NCBI GenBank assembly: GCA_913020095.1
Contig: CAJWAH010000103.1
Span: 1-5,436, forward strand
Reading direction: 5' to 3'
From: an uncultured Synechococcus sp.
GTDB taxonomy: Bacteria > Cyanobacteriota > Cyanobacteriia > PCC-6307 > Cyanobiaceae
Length of the DNA: 5,436 nucleotides
In this document: piece by piece, positions 1 through 5,436 of the stretch
Layout: each line of letters begins with the position of its first letter
Position numbering within the stretch: position 1 is the first letter of the stretch
The notes under the pieces: generated by a model
Seen by the model: only the letters and a program-made list of their open reading frames with translations
What the model was told of the DNA's origin: nothing
Database searches by the model: none
Made by a program: the position numbers and the translations under genes

Positions 1-77
1 CAGGCATTCATCTGCCGGGCCACCTCCACCAGCTGTTGGCGTTGCTGCTGCACCGGCTCGGCTTCCACTGCGCCCAT
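1..77 (-). CDS. Class II aldolase/adducin-family protein, N-terminal fragment
   Basis: Only the first 25 codons are present; the gene runs off the left edge. The readable start is MGAVEAEP followed by QQQRQQLVEVARQMNA. The segment RQQLVEVARQMNA closely resembles the N-terminal helix of class II aldolases/adducin-head proteins (FucA-like, COG0235), where it precedes the conserved GLN-GTSGN-S loop that would lie just outside the window. The ATG follows the TAG stop of the DUF1643 gene after only 2 bases, so the two are almost certainly co-transcribed and probably coupled. No strong Shine-Dalgarno is visible; an in-frame GTG at 86 is an alternative start. Behind mtnA, the product could cleave methylthioribulose-1-phosphate or 5-deoxyribulose-1-phosphate as a zinc-dependent aldolase, or be the homologous dehydratase MtnB. 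The visible residues look more aldolase-like than MtnB-like. The family call rests on a short stretch and is tentative. Confidence 0.55.
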   Translation of the reverse strand, partial: MGAVEAEPVQQQRQQLVEVARQMNA

Positions 78-79
78 GG

Positions 80-556
80 CTAGCACCACAGCTGCGGCTG
101 CCGCTCACGGGGCAAATACAACGGATGCAAGGGGGCCCCCTGGCGGCTCAGCCCAAGGCAATGCCAAGGGCCCAGCCGTGCGCGCACCGACTCGGCGCGG
201 TTGAACCAGCCCCCTTTGGTGCCCCAAGCCGCCAGCACCAGATCAGCCCCATCAGCCAACTGCTGCAGCCACTGGTCGTTGTCGGGGCCAATCGGATCAC
301 GAACACGCCGCAGCTGGGCTGGATCGCGGGCGCGCCAGGCAAACAAATTGGCCAAGCGCAGGCCTTGAAAACCCCAACGCTGGGCAAAGCCCATGCAGCG
401 CCTCAGAGTTGGATCATCAACGCGAGCATCGGCCCGGCTGGGGTTGAGCCCCACCACCAACAGCTCGCCGCGGCCCTGACGCCAGCGCCGGCGCAGCGCG
501 TAGCGATAACGCCCGCAGGCGCTCATCACCGCATCGGCCTCAAGCCACGGTTCCAT
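80..556 (-). CDS. DUF1643 domain-containing protein
   Basis: A 158-residue protein matching DUF1643 over nearly its whole length; its biochemical function is not established. Visible family motifs are GRYRYAL at 15-21, [10 protein letters not shown] at 34-43, DDPTLRRC at 47-54, [10 protein letters not shown] at 70-79, DPIGPDND at 87-94, LAAWGTKG at 108-115, and HPLYLP at 144-149. There is no signal peptide or membrane segment, so it is probably cytosolic. I chose the ATG at 556 because a GAGG (plus-strand cctc at 562-565) sits 5 bases upstream and the family match begins soon after. A GTG at 595 would add 13 residues and lengthen the overlap with mtnA from 17 to 56 bp. The gene lies between mtnA and the class II aldolase-like gene in one tight minus-strand run, suggesting a role in or near nucleoside by-product salvage. 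The motif order (GLNPS, then AAWG, then HPLY) recalls uracil-DNA glycosylases; see findings. Confidence 0.85.
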   Translation of the reverse strand: MEPWLEADAVMSACGRYRYALRRRWRQGRGELLVVGLNPSRADARVDDPTLRRCMGFAQRWGFQGLRLANLFAWRARDPAQLRRVRDPIGPDNDQWLQQLADGADLVLAAWGTKGGWFNRAESVRARLGPWHCLGLSRQGAPLHPLYLPRERQPQLWC

Positions 557-1616
557 ACAAGCCTCGGAGGCCCGCTTCGCTGGCGTCTGCCACACCGCGT
601 TCTGTGATCAACGCTGTCACCAAGCGGGCTGGAGTGACATCAAAGGCTGGGTTGAACGCCGGGCTCCCCTCGGGGATCAAGGCGAGATCCTGAATGTGGC
701 TCACCTCCCGCGGCGAGCGGGCCTCGATGGGAACCTCAGCCACTCCATCCCCCAACGACCAATCAATGGTTGAAGCCGGCAACGCCACATAAAACGGCAC
801 CTGGTTGTCATGGGCCGCGAGCGCTTTGAGGTAGGTGCCGATCTTGTTGCAAACGTCGCCGCGAGAGGTGGTGCGGTCGGTGCCAACGATCACGGCATCC
901 ACCTGGCCGTGCTGCATCAAATGGCCGCCGGCGTTGTCGACGATGACCGTGTGGGGAACCCCCTCACGCCCCAACTCAAAGGCGGTGAGGCTGGCGCCCT
1001 GATTGCGGGGGCGGGTTTCATCCACCCACACGTGGATCTTGAGCCCAGCTCTGTGGGCTTTGTAAATCGGAGCCAACGCCGTGCCCCAATCCACCGTGGC
1101 AAGCCAACCGGCATTGCAGTGAGTCAGCACTTGCAAAGGTTCGCTCTGGCGCTCAGCTGGGCGCGCCGCGGCCAGCTGTTGCAACAGCTTCAAGCCATGC
1201 TCACCAATGGCTTCGCACATCGCCACGTCCTCATCGGCGATGCGGGCTGCCTCCTGGCGAGCGGCTTCGGCCCGCTGCCCTGGCGGCAACGCGATCACCA
1301 GATCCCGCACACGATCAAGCGCCCACTGCAGGTTCACCGCTGTTGGGCGGGTCGCCAACAACAAGGCATGGGCCGCCGCCAAGGCCGCATCACTGGGGTC
1401 GGCCTGCAACGCCAACATCAAGCCGTAGGCGCCGGTGACTCCAATCAAGGGAGCCCCACGCACCACCATCGTGCTGATCGCCTCCGCCGCCTGCTGGCAG
1501 CTGCTCAAGGTTTTGGTGCCAAAGCTGTAGGGCAAGGCGGTCTGGTCAATCACCCAGACCGAGCGGCCATCCGGTTCCAGGCCAATCGTGCGCCAAGGGC
1601 GGCCATCAATATTCAT
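540..1616 (-). CDS. mtnA: S-methyl-5-thioribose-1-phosphate isomerase
   Basis: MtnA converts 5-methylthioribose-1-phosphate (aldose) to 5-methylthioribulose-1-phosphate (ketose), after MtnP or MtnK has acted on methylthioadenosine or methylthioribose. It is cytosolic and related to eIF2B subunits. From the ATG at 1616 it has 358 residues, a normal family length. Family motifs are [13 protein letters not shown] at 53-65, RPTAVN at 90-95, LTHCNAG at 164-170 with the catalytic Cys167, DETRPRNQG at 199-207, [11 protein letters not shown] at 244-254 with the catalytic Asp247, CNKIGTY at 256-262, and a C-terminal [20 protein letters not shown] at 322-341. All catalytic signatures are intact. I prefer the ATG at 1616 because [11 protein letters not shown] matches the usual family N-terminus; an in-frame ATG at 1631 adds MDASR. 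Neither has a clear Shine-Dalgarno. It is the first gene of a run with the DUF1643 and class II aldolase-like genes, and is divergent from gltS. Confidence 0.95.
   Translation of the reverse strand: MNIDGRPWRTIGLEPDGRSVWVIDQTALPYSFGTKTLSSCQQAAEAISTMVVRGAPLIGVTGAYGLMLALQADPSDAALAAAHALLLATRPTAVNLQWALDRVRDLVIALPPGQRAEAARQEAARIADEDVAMCEAIGEHGLKLLQQLAAARPAERQSEPLQVLTHCNAGWLATVDWGTALAPIYKAHRAGLKIHVWVDETRPRNQGASLTAFELGREGVPHTVIVDNAGGHLMQHGQVDAVIVGTDRTTSRGDVCNKIGTYLKALAAHDNQVPFYVALPASTIDWSLGDGVAEVPIEARSPREVSHIQDLALIPEGSPAFNPAFDVTPARLVTALITERGVADASEAGLRGLYGTVA
562..565 (-). promoter_or_regulatory. Ribosome binding site for the DUF1643 gene
   Basis: Read on the minus strand this is GAGG, 5 bases upstream of the ATG at 556. 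It lies inside the 3' end of mtnA. It supports the internal ATG over the GTG at 595 as the start. Four matching bases can occur by chance, so the call is modest. Confidence 0.45.
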
Positions 1617-1651
1617 CCGCGAAGCATCCATTGCGCCGCTGCCATGCTGCC

Positions 1652-1668
1652 TGCCAACCGGAATGGCA
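1652..1668. promoter_or_regulatory. Short dyad between divergent mtnA and gltS
   Basis: The roughly 77-bp gap between the mtnA start (1616) and the gltS start (1694) is the longest non-coding stretch of the window and must carry both promoters. It contains the perfect inverted repeat TGCCA-N7-TGGCA, centred at 1660, close to midway between the two starts (1655). This could be an operator for a dimeric regulator. A 5-bp dyad is within reach of chance. I found no convincing -10/-35 pair in either direction, nor a good ribosome site for either gene. Confidence 0.25.
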
Positions 1669-1693
1669 ATCTGCCCGCAGCGCTCCCGATGCC

Positions 1694-3109
1694 ATGAAGC
1701 TGTTCGATGTCTTGGTGGCCTTCGCCAGCCTCAGCCTGCTGCTGCTGATCGGCATGGCCCTGCGGCAGCGGCTGCGCTGGTTGCGCCAACTGGGCATTCC
1801 AGAGGCTTTGGTCGCTGGCCTGCTGGGGTTGCTGGTGGGCCCCTTTGGCCCATTCCCGATCTTTCCTGAGCAGGTTTACAAGGTGTGGGGGCAAACCCCT
1901 GGCGTGCTGATCAGCCTGGTGTTCGCCACCTTGTTTTTGGGCCAGCGCCTACCCAGCCCTGGGGTGATCTGGAAACGCGCCGCCGGCCAAACCGCCTTTG
2001 GCATGGCCTTGGGCTTCGGGCAGTACCTGGTGGGGGGCCTGCTGGTGCTGGCCATCCTGCAACCACTCTTCGGCACCAATCCCCTGATGGCCGCCCTGAT
2101 CGAGGTGGGCTTTGAGGGGGGCCATGGCACGGCCGCTGGCATGGGCGCCACCTTCCGCGAGCTGGGCCTGGAGTCAGGCGAAACCTTGGGTCTGGCCATG
2201 GCCACCGTGGGCGTGCTCACCGCTGTGGTGATCGGCAGCAGCTTGGTGGTGATCGGCCGGCGCCGTCGGTGGCTGGCCCAAAAAGAGCGTGGGCTTGAAC
2301 CAGCTGATCCCAATGCAGCGCTGCTGCAACAGATCGCCGACGAGGACCCCTTTTCAGCCGGAGAGCGGCTGGCGATTGAAACGGCCGCTGGCACAGCCGA
2401 GCCGAGCCAGCAGAACTCCCTCACGATTGATGAGCTGACGATCAACCTGGCCCTCGCCGGTGGGGCCGTCGGCCTGGGCATCCTGCTGAAGGCGCTGATC
2501 ACAGCAGTGGGCAGCGGCCTAGGCGGGGCAGAAACCGCCCGGCTATTGCAAGCCATCCCGGTCTTCCCGCTAGCGATGGTGGGTGGCCTGATCGTTCAGG
2601 TCGCGCTGCAACGCAGCCGTCAGACCTCCTTGGCCTCCGCCTCAGCGCAGGCCAGCGTGGGCTCAGTGGCGATGGATCTGCTGATCACCGCAGCGATGGC
2701 CAGCCTCAACCTGCCGTTGCTGGAAGAGAACTGGCTGCCCTTCATCGCCTTGGCGATCGCCGGATTGAGCTGGAACATCGCGGCGTTCTTCCTGCTCGCT
2801 CCGCGGATCTTCAGCGATCACTGGTTTGAACGCGGCATTGCTGATTTCGGCCAAGGCACCGGGGTCACCGCCACGGGCCTGTTGCTGCTGCGCATGGCCG
2901 ATCCCTACGGCCGCAGCCGCGTCATGGAAGCCTTCTCGTTTAAGCAACTTGTCTTTGAACCGTTCCTTGGAGGCGGGCTGATTACAGCCCTATCGCCCCT
3001 GTTAATCGCCGGCTGGGGACTGCCCCGCTTCAGCCTGGTGGCCCTGGTGCTGACCCTGCTGTCGATCGGCTTCGGCCTCAGGCTGGGACGCCGAACTCAG
3101 CTGAGCTGA
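1694..3109 (+). CDS. gltS: Sodium/glutamate symporter, GltS (ESS) family
   Basis: A 471-residue inner-membrane protein that by family membership couples glutamate import to sodium entry. About ten to twelve hydrophobic segments are visible (for example 4-21, 35-50, 69-85, 100-122, 163-187, 249-272, 283-304, 347-369, 426-441, 445-463). They form two homologous halves separated by a hydrophilic, acidic central loop at about 189-247. Each half carries a glycine-rich pore-loop-like motif: [13 protein letters not shown] at 139-151 and [13 protein letters not shown] at 383-395. This is the inverted-repeat architecture expected for GltS. The ATG at 1694 ([10 protein letters not shown]) is preferred because upstream residues in the same frame (from a TTG at 1631) are polar and do not resemble the family. 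No Shine-Dalgarno is evident. It is the only plus-strand gene, divergent from mtnA, and its stop overlaps the end of the convergent DUF1543 gene by 13 bp. Substrate specificity is by homology only; another anionic amino acid or carboxylate is possible. Confidence 0.9.
   Translation: MKLFDVLVAFASLSLLLLIGMALRQRLRWLRQLGIPEALVAGLLGLLVGPFGPFPIFPEQVYKVWGQTPGVLISLVFATLFLGQRLPSPGVIWKRAAGQTAFGMALGFGQYLVGGLLVLAILQPLFGTNPLMAALIEVGFEGGHGTAAGMGATFRELGLESGETLGLAMATVGVLTAVVIGSSLVVIGRRRRWLAQKERGLEPADPNAALLQQIADEDPFSAGERLAIETAAGTAEPSQQNSLTIDELTINLALAGGAVGLGILLKALITAVGSGLGGAETARLLQAIPVFPLAMVGGLIVQVALQRSRQTSLASASAQASVGSVAMDLLITAAMASLNLPLLEENWLPFIALAIAGLSWNIAAFFLLAPRIFSDHWFERGIADFGQGTGVTATGLLLLRMADPYGRSRVMEAFSFKQLVFEPFLGGGLITALSPLLIAGWGLPRFSLVALVLTLLSIGFGLRLGRRTQLS
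2753..2760. repeat. HIP1 octamer GCGATCGC
   Basis: One copy of the palindromic octamer GCGATCGC, which is highly over-represented in many (not all) cyanobacterial genomes. It lies within gltS. I saw only this exact copy in the window, with a near miss at 3115-3122. The window therefore does not show strong HIP1 enrichment, which would fit a picocyanobacterium better than a typical freshwater cyanobacterium. Confidence 0.5.
3096..3105. repeat. 10-bp palindrome at the convergent gene ends
   Basis: CTCAGCTGAG is a perfect 10-bp palindrome lying in the overlap of the gltS and DUF1543 3' ends. It contains the DUF1543 stop (TGA read 3099 to 3097). A second perfect 10-bp palindrome, CGATCGATCG, follows at 3116-3125. 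A 6-bp stem TTCGGC/GCCGAA with a 13-base loop lies just before it at 3071-3095. None is followed by a T-run in either direction, so this is not a standard intrinsic terminator. Confidence 0.4.
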
Positions 3110-3639
3110 ACCTTGCGATCGATCGGGCGATAGCCCCACCAGTCGGGCACTTGGGGCTGAGATCCACCACTGGGATTGGGACTGAGCTGCACATGCCAGC
3201 CCTGCAGCAGATCCAGCGGCAAGCAATCATCGACGGCATGCAGATCGTCTTTGTGGCGCTGCTGGGCATCGGGCAGCAGACGCCGTTTGGCGCGCGCTTT
3301 GGCCGCCGCGGCCGATGGGGCCACCACCAAGCCGATTTGATGCAACTCCAGCAAGTCGCTGGGGTTGTAGCCCCCCACATTCACAAACCAAAGCTTCTCC
3401 ACCGCATCAGCAGGTGCCTCGGCAAGGCTGATCGCATAGCCATCGATTTGGCGCAACTGCATCCAGCTATCGAGATGCAAACCCCGGCGGCGACCCACCC
3501 ACTGGCGCTGCAGTTCGGGAATCGTGGCCTCAATGCTGGAGCCCACCACAAAGCGCACATCGTGGAGTTCCACATGGCAGCCATCGATGCGGCCGCCCAA
3601 CACAACAAGAAACAGCTTGGGCTGCTCAGGAGTGCTCAC
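3097..3639 (-). CDS. Two-domain DUF1543 protein, coupled to sufS
   Basis: A 180-residue, probably cytosolic protein of unknown function matching DUF1543. It contains two diverged copies of the same module. Copy one (about 8-72) reads KLFLVVLGG, then ELHDVRFVVG, then GLHLDSW and QIDGYAISL. Copy two (about 82-152) reads KLWFVNVGG, then ELHQIGLVVAPS, then DLHAVDD and LQGWHVQL. A proline/tryptophan-rich tail (VPDWWGYRPIDRK) follows. I chose the GTG at 3639 because it starts a few residues before the domain (VSTPEQPKLF) and gives a 14-bp overlap with the sufS stop. Longer in-frame starts add low-complexity proline/arginine sequence that is simply sufS in another frame. No Shine-Dalgarno is seen, so it probably depends on translation of sufS. 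Its 3' end overlaps gltS by 13 bp. The link to Fe-S assembly is inferred from position only. Confidence 0.85.
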   Translation of the reverse strand: MSTPEQPKLFLVVLGGRIDGCHVELHDVRFVVGSSIEATIPELQRQWVGRRRGLHLDSWMQLRQIDGYAISLAEAPADAVEKLWFVNVGGYNPSDLLELHQIGLVVAPSAAAAKARAKRRLLPDAQQRHKDDLHAVDDCLPLDLLQGWHVQLSPNPSGGSQPQVPDWWGYRPIDRKVQLS

Positions 3640-4885
3640 GCAGGAATGCAGCTGTTGAAGCCAACTCCTCCAAGAACGCGTCGATCTCGGCTTCGGTGGT
3701 GGTGAAACCAAGGCTGGCGCGCGCCGATCCACTCAGGCCGAGAAGCCGATGCAGGGGCTGGGTGCAGTGATGGCCGCTGCGAATGCAAATGCCACTGGCA
3801 TCGAGCAGGGCGGCCAAGTCATTGGCATGCAAACCATCAACAACAAAAGCAGCCAAAGCGCCGCGATCGGGCTGTTGCTCGGGGCTCGGCCCGAGCAAAC
3901 GCACCCCATCAATGCGGCTCAAGCCCTGCCAAAGCCGGGCCGTGAGGCGCTGCTCCCACTGGTGGATCGCCCCAAGACCCAACGCCTGGATGTAGTTGAT
4001 GGCGGCAGCCATGCCGATGGCTTCACCAATCGCTGGGGTGCCCGCTTCGAATTTGTGGGGCAACGCAGCCCAGGTGCTGCGCTCAAGGAACACCTCATCA
4101 ATCATTTCGCCACCACCGAGGAACGGTGGTGCCTGCTCCAGCAACTCGCGCCGCCCCCAGAGGAAGCCCATGCCTGTGGGGCCACAAAGCTTGTGGCTGG
4201 ATCCCACCAACCAATCGCAATCCAGCTGCTTCACATCAACCGGCAGATGGGGAAGGCTTTGGCACGCATCCACCAGCACGCGGGCGCCAACGGCGTGGGC
4301 GAGAGACACCACCTCTGCGATGGGATTGAGGCAGCCCAGGGTGTTGCTGACATGCACCAGCGCCACCAAGCGAGTACGCCCGTTGAGCTGAGCGCGCAGA
4401 TCATCGAGATCCAACTCACCGGTAGCGGTGAGGCCCACATGGCGCAACACGGCTCCCGTCCGTGCCGCCACCATCTGCCAGGGCACCAAGTTGCTGTGGT
4501 GCTCCATCACCGTGGTGAGGATCTCGTCTCCGGGTTGGAGCTGATCGAGCGCCCACGTCATCGCCACCAAATTGATGGCTTCAGTGGCATTGCGGGTGAA
4601 CACGATTTCAGCTGGGTCAGCTGATCCCACAAAGGCCGCCGTTGTGTTGCGGGCCGCTTCAAAGGCATCGGTGGCGCGAGCACTGAGGCTGTGGGCACCG
4701 CGGTGCACGTTGGCGTTGTCGCAGCGGTAGTAGTGAGCCAGGGCTTCAAGCACCTGACGCGGCTTCTGGCTGGTGGCCGCGTAATCGAGATAGATCAGCG
4801 GACGGCCATGGATCTGCTGATCGAGCACAGGGAAATCCCCGCGGGTGCGCTGTGCCAGATCCAGCCCAAGAGCGGCAGCTGTCAT
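3626..4885 (-). CDS. sufS: Cysteine desulfurase SufS
   Basis: A PLP enzyme that takes sulfur from L-cysteine, releasing alanine and forming an enzyme persulfide that feeds the SufBCD scaffold via a SufE-type partner. The product has 419 residues, close to the usual 405-420. Group II landmarks are YLDYAATSQKP at 32-42, NVHRGAHSLSARAT at 59-72, FTRNATEA at 96-103, MEHHSNLVPWQ at 127-137 with the PLP-stacking His129, VDACQS at 205-210 (Asp206, Gln209), SSHKLCGPTG at 229-238 with Lys232 as the PLP Schiff base, and RSGHHCTQPLH at 369-379 with the persulfide Cys374. All key residues are intact. I chose the ATG at 4885 because it forms an ATGA overlap with the sufD stop and has AAGGGAG 9 bases upstream. 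ATG 4906 or TTG 4915 would extend it by 7 or 10 residues. It lies downstream of sufD and overlaps the DUF1543 gene. Confidence 0.97.
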   Translation of the reverse strand: MTAAALGLDLAQRTRGDFPVLDQQIHGRPLIYLDYAATSQKPRQVLEALAHYYRCDNANVHRGAHSLSARATDAFEAARNTTAAFVGSADPAEIVFTRNATEAINLVAMTWALDQLQPGDEILTTVMEHHSNLVPWQMVAARTGAVLRHVGLTATGELDLDDLRAQLNGRTRLVALVHVSNTLGCLNPIAEVVSLAHAVGARVLVDACQSLPHLPVDVKQLDCDWLVGSSHKLCGPTGMGFLWGRRELLEQAPPFLGGGEMIDEVFLERSTWAALPHKFEAGTPAIGEAIGMAAAINYIQALGLGAIHQWEQRLTARLWQGLSRIDGVRLLGPSPEQQPDRGALAAFVVDGLHANDLAALLDASGICIRSGHHCTQPLHRLLGLSGSARASLGFTTTEAEIDAFLEELASTAAFLREHS

Positions 4886-5436
4886 CGCGCCAAGCTCCCT
4901 TGCCATGGATGCCAACCCGCAGCCAGCGGCGGCAGCTGATTCAAGACCTCCAAGCAGAAGCCCCGGCGCAGCAGCTCGGTGGCGGCTGGGCGATCAATGC
5001 CGCGGCTGCGCAGATAAAACAGCTCCTCATCGGCCAGGCTGCTGACGGTGGCGCCGTGGCTGCAGCTCACGTCGTCGGCAACGATCTCCAGCTCTGGCTT
5101 GGTGTCGACCCAGGCCTGCTCACTGAGCAGCAAATGACGACTGAGCTGGGCGGCATCAGTGCCTTGGGCTGCGCGGGGAACCTTCACGGTGCCGTTAAAG
5201 ATGCTGTGGGAGCGGCCATCCACCAGCGCTTTTTGCAGCTGATCCAGGCGGCCATCAGGGCCGTCGAATCGCACCAAGCTGTGCAAATCAGCGATGGCCG
5301 TGCCATTGAGCACGGCCAAATCCCGCAGACAAGTTTCTGCGCCGCCAGCGCATTGCAGCAACTCGGGCTCCTGGCGGGCCAGGGCCCAACCCTGAACCAC
5401 GGCCGTGCGGCTGTAAAAGCTGCCGGGCTGCTGGCG
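4882..5436 (-). CDS. sufD: Fe-S cluster assembly protein SufD, C-terminal part
   Basis: The C-terminal 184 residues of SufD; the gene starts beyond the right edge, and the frame is open to the last base. SufD pairs with SufB, and with the ATPase SufC forms the scaffold on which new Fe-S clusters are built. Identification rests on the beta-helix repeats (HSLVRFDG, HSIFNGTVKVPRAA, SRHLLLSEQAWVDTKPELEI) and the family signature DDVSCSHGATVSSL at 121-134 of the fragment, followed by ELFYLRSRGI and the C-terminal helical part (AATELLRRGFCLEVL). His127 in CSHGAT corresponds to the SufD histidine (His360 in E. coli) placed at the SufB-SufD interface. The CSHGAT form and the DTKPELEI wording separate SufD from SufB. 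The stop TGA overlaps the sufS ATG by 4 bp. A SufR-controlled promoter, if present as in other cyanobacteria, would lie upstream of sufB and outside the window. Confidence 0.93.
   Translation of the reverse strand, partial: RQQPGSFYSRTAVVQGWALARQEPELLQCAGGAETCLRDLAVLNGTAIADLHSLVRFDGPDGRLDQLQKALVDGRSHSIFNGTVKVPRAAQGTDAAQLSRHLLLSEQAWVDTKPELEIVADDVSCSHGATVSSLADEELFYLRSRGIDRPAATELLRRGFCLEVLNQLPPLAAGWHPWQGSLAR
4895..4901 (-). promoter_or_regulatory. Ribosome binding site for sufS
   Basis: Read on the minus strand this is AAGGGAG, 9 bases upstream of the ATG at 4885 and inside the last codons of sufD. Together with the ATGA stop/start overlap it fixes 4885 as the most likely sufS start. Confidence 0.6.

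Noticed and set aside
125..607. Plus-strand open frame antisense to the DUF1643 gene
   Set aside because: The minus-strand reading matches DUF1643 throughout; the plus-strand product has no recognisable features.
1617..1693. Sigma-70 promoters for mtnA and gltS
   Set aside because: No hexamer pair with acceptable match and spacing could be found by eye in either direction, so none is annotated.
810..1697. Long plus-strand open frame (about 295 codons) antisense to mtnA
   Set aside because: mtnA is complete with all its catalytic motifs on the other strand. The antisense translation is rich in H, Q, G and R, with no recognisable domain, as expected of a GC-rich shadow frame.
1876..2556. Minus-strand open frame of 226 codons antisense to gltS
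   Set aside because: It lies entirely within a clear GltS coding region and its translation is S/P/R/A-rich low complexity with no family motif.
3071..3095. Possible intrinsic terminator for gltS (TTCGGC/GCCGAA stem)
   Set aside because: Short stem, 13-base loop, located inside coding sequence before the stop, and no T-run follows. Kept only as part of the palindrome observation.
3151..3705. Plus-strand open frame antisense to the DUF1543 gene
   Set aside because: The minus-strand reading has a known domain present twice; the plus-strand translation looks random.
3749..4624. Plus-strand open frame of 291 codons antisense to sufS
   Set aside because: sufS is unambiguous on the minus strand. 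The antisense product is a histidine/glutamine-rich shadow without motifs.

Overview
The window is a compact, GC-rich bacterial stretch with almost no intergenic DNA. It most likely comes from a cyanobacterium, probably a picocyanobacterium of the Synechococcus/Cyanobium type. This is an inference from the high GC, the sufD-sufS gene order, the protein flavour of SufS, SufD, GltS and DUF1543, and tightly packed overlapping genes. No rRNA or marker gene is present to fix the taxon. A single GCGATCGC (HIP1) octamer is compatible with this but not diagnostic.

Layout, right to left on the minus strand. The 3' part of sufD enters from the right edge and ends in a 4-bp ATGA overlap with the complete sufS cysteine desulfurase gene. 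SufS in turn overlaps a DUF1543 gene whose product is a tandem duplication of one domain. These three genes look like the distal half of a suf iron-sulfur assembly operon; sufB and sufC would be expected beyond the right edge. The DUF1543 gene ends tail-to-tail with, and overlaps by 13 bp, the only plus-strand gene, a GltS-type sodium/glutamate symporter.

gltS is divergent from a second minus-strand operon: mtnA (methylthioribose-1-phosphate isomerase), a DUF1643 gene, and the first 25 codons of a gene that looks like a class II aldolase. The mtnA plus class II aldolase pairing suggests salvage of the nucleoside by-products 5'-methylthioadenosine and/or 5'-deoxyadenosine. These arise from polyamine synthesis and radical-SAM chemistry. 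The route could be either an aldolase (DHAP-shunt-like) path or the methionine salvage dehydratase MtnB.

The least-described elements are the two DUF proteins. The DUF1643 protein has a motif order resembling the uracil-DNA glycosylase fold and is embedded in the nucleoside salvage operon. The two-domain DUF1543 protein is apparently translationally coupled to sufS. No mobile element, CRISPR array, tRNA or rRNA was seen. The longest non-coding stretch is the roughly 77-bp gap between mtnA and gltS.
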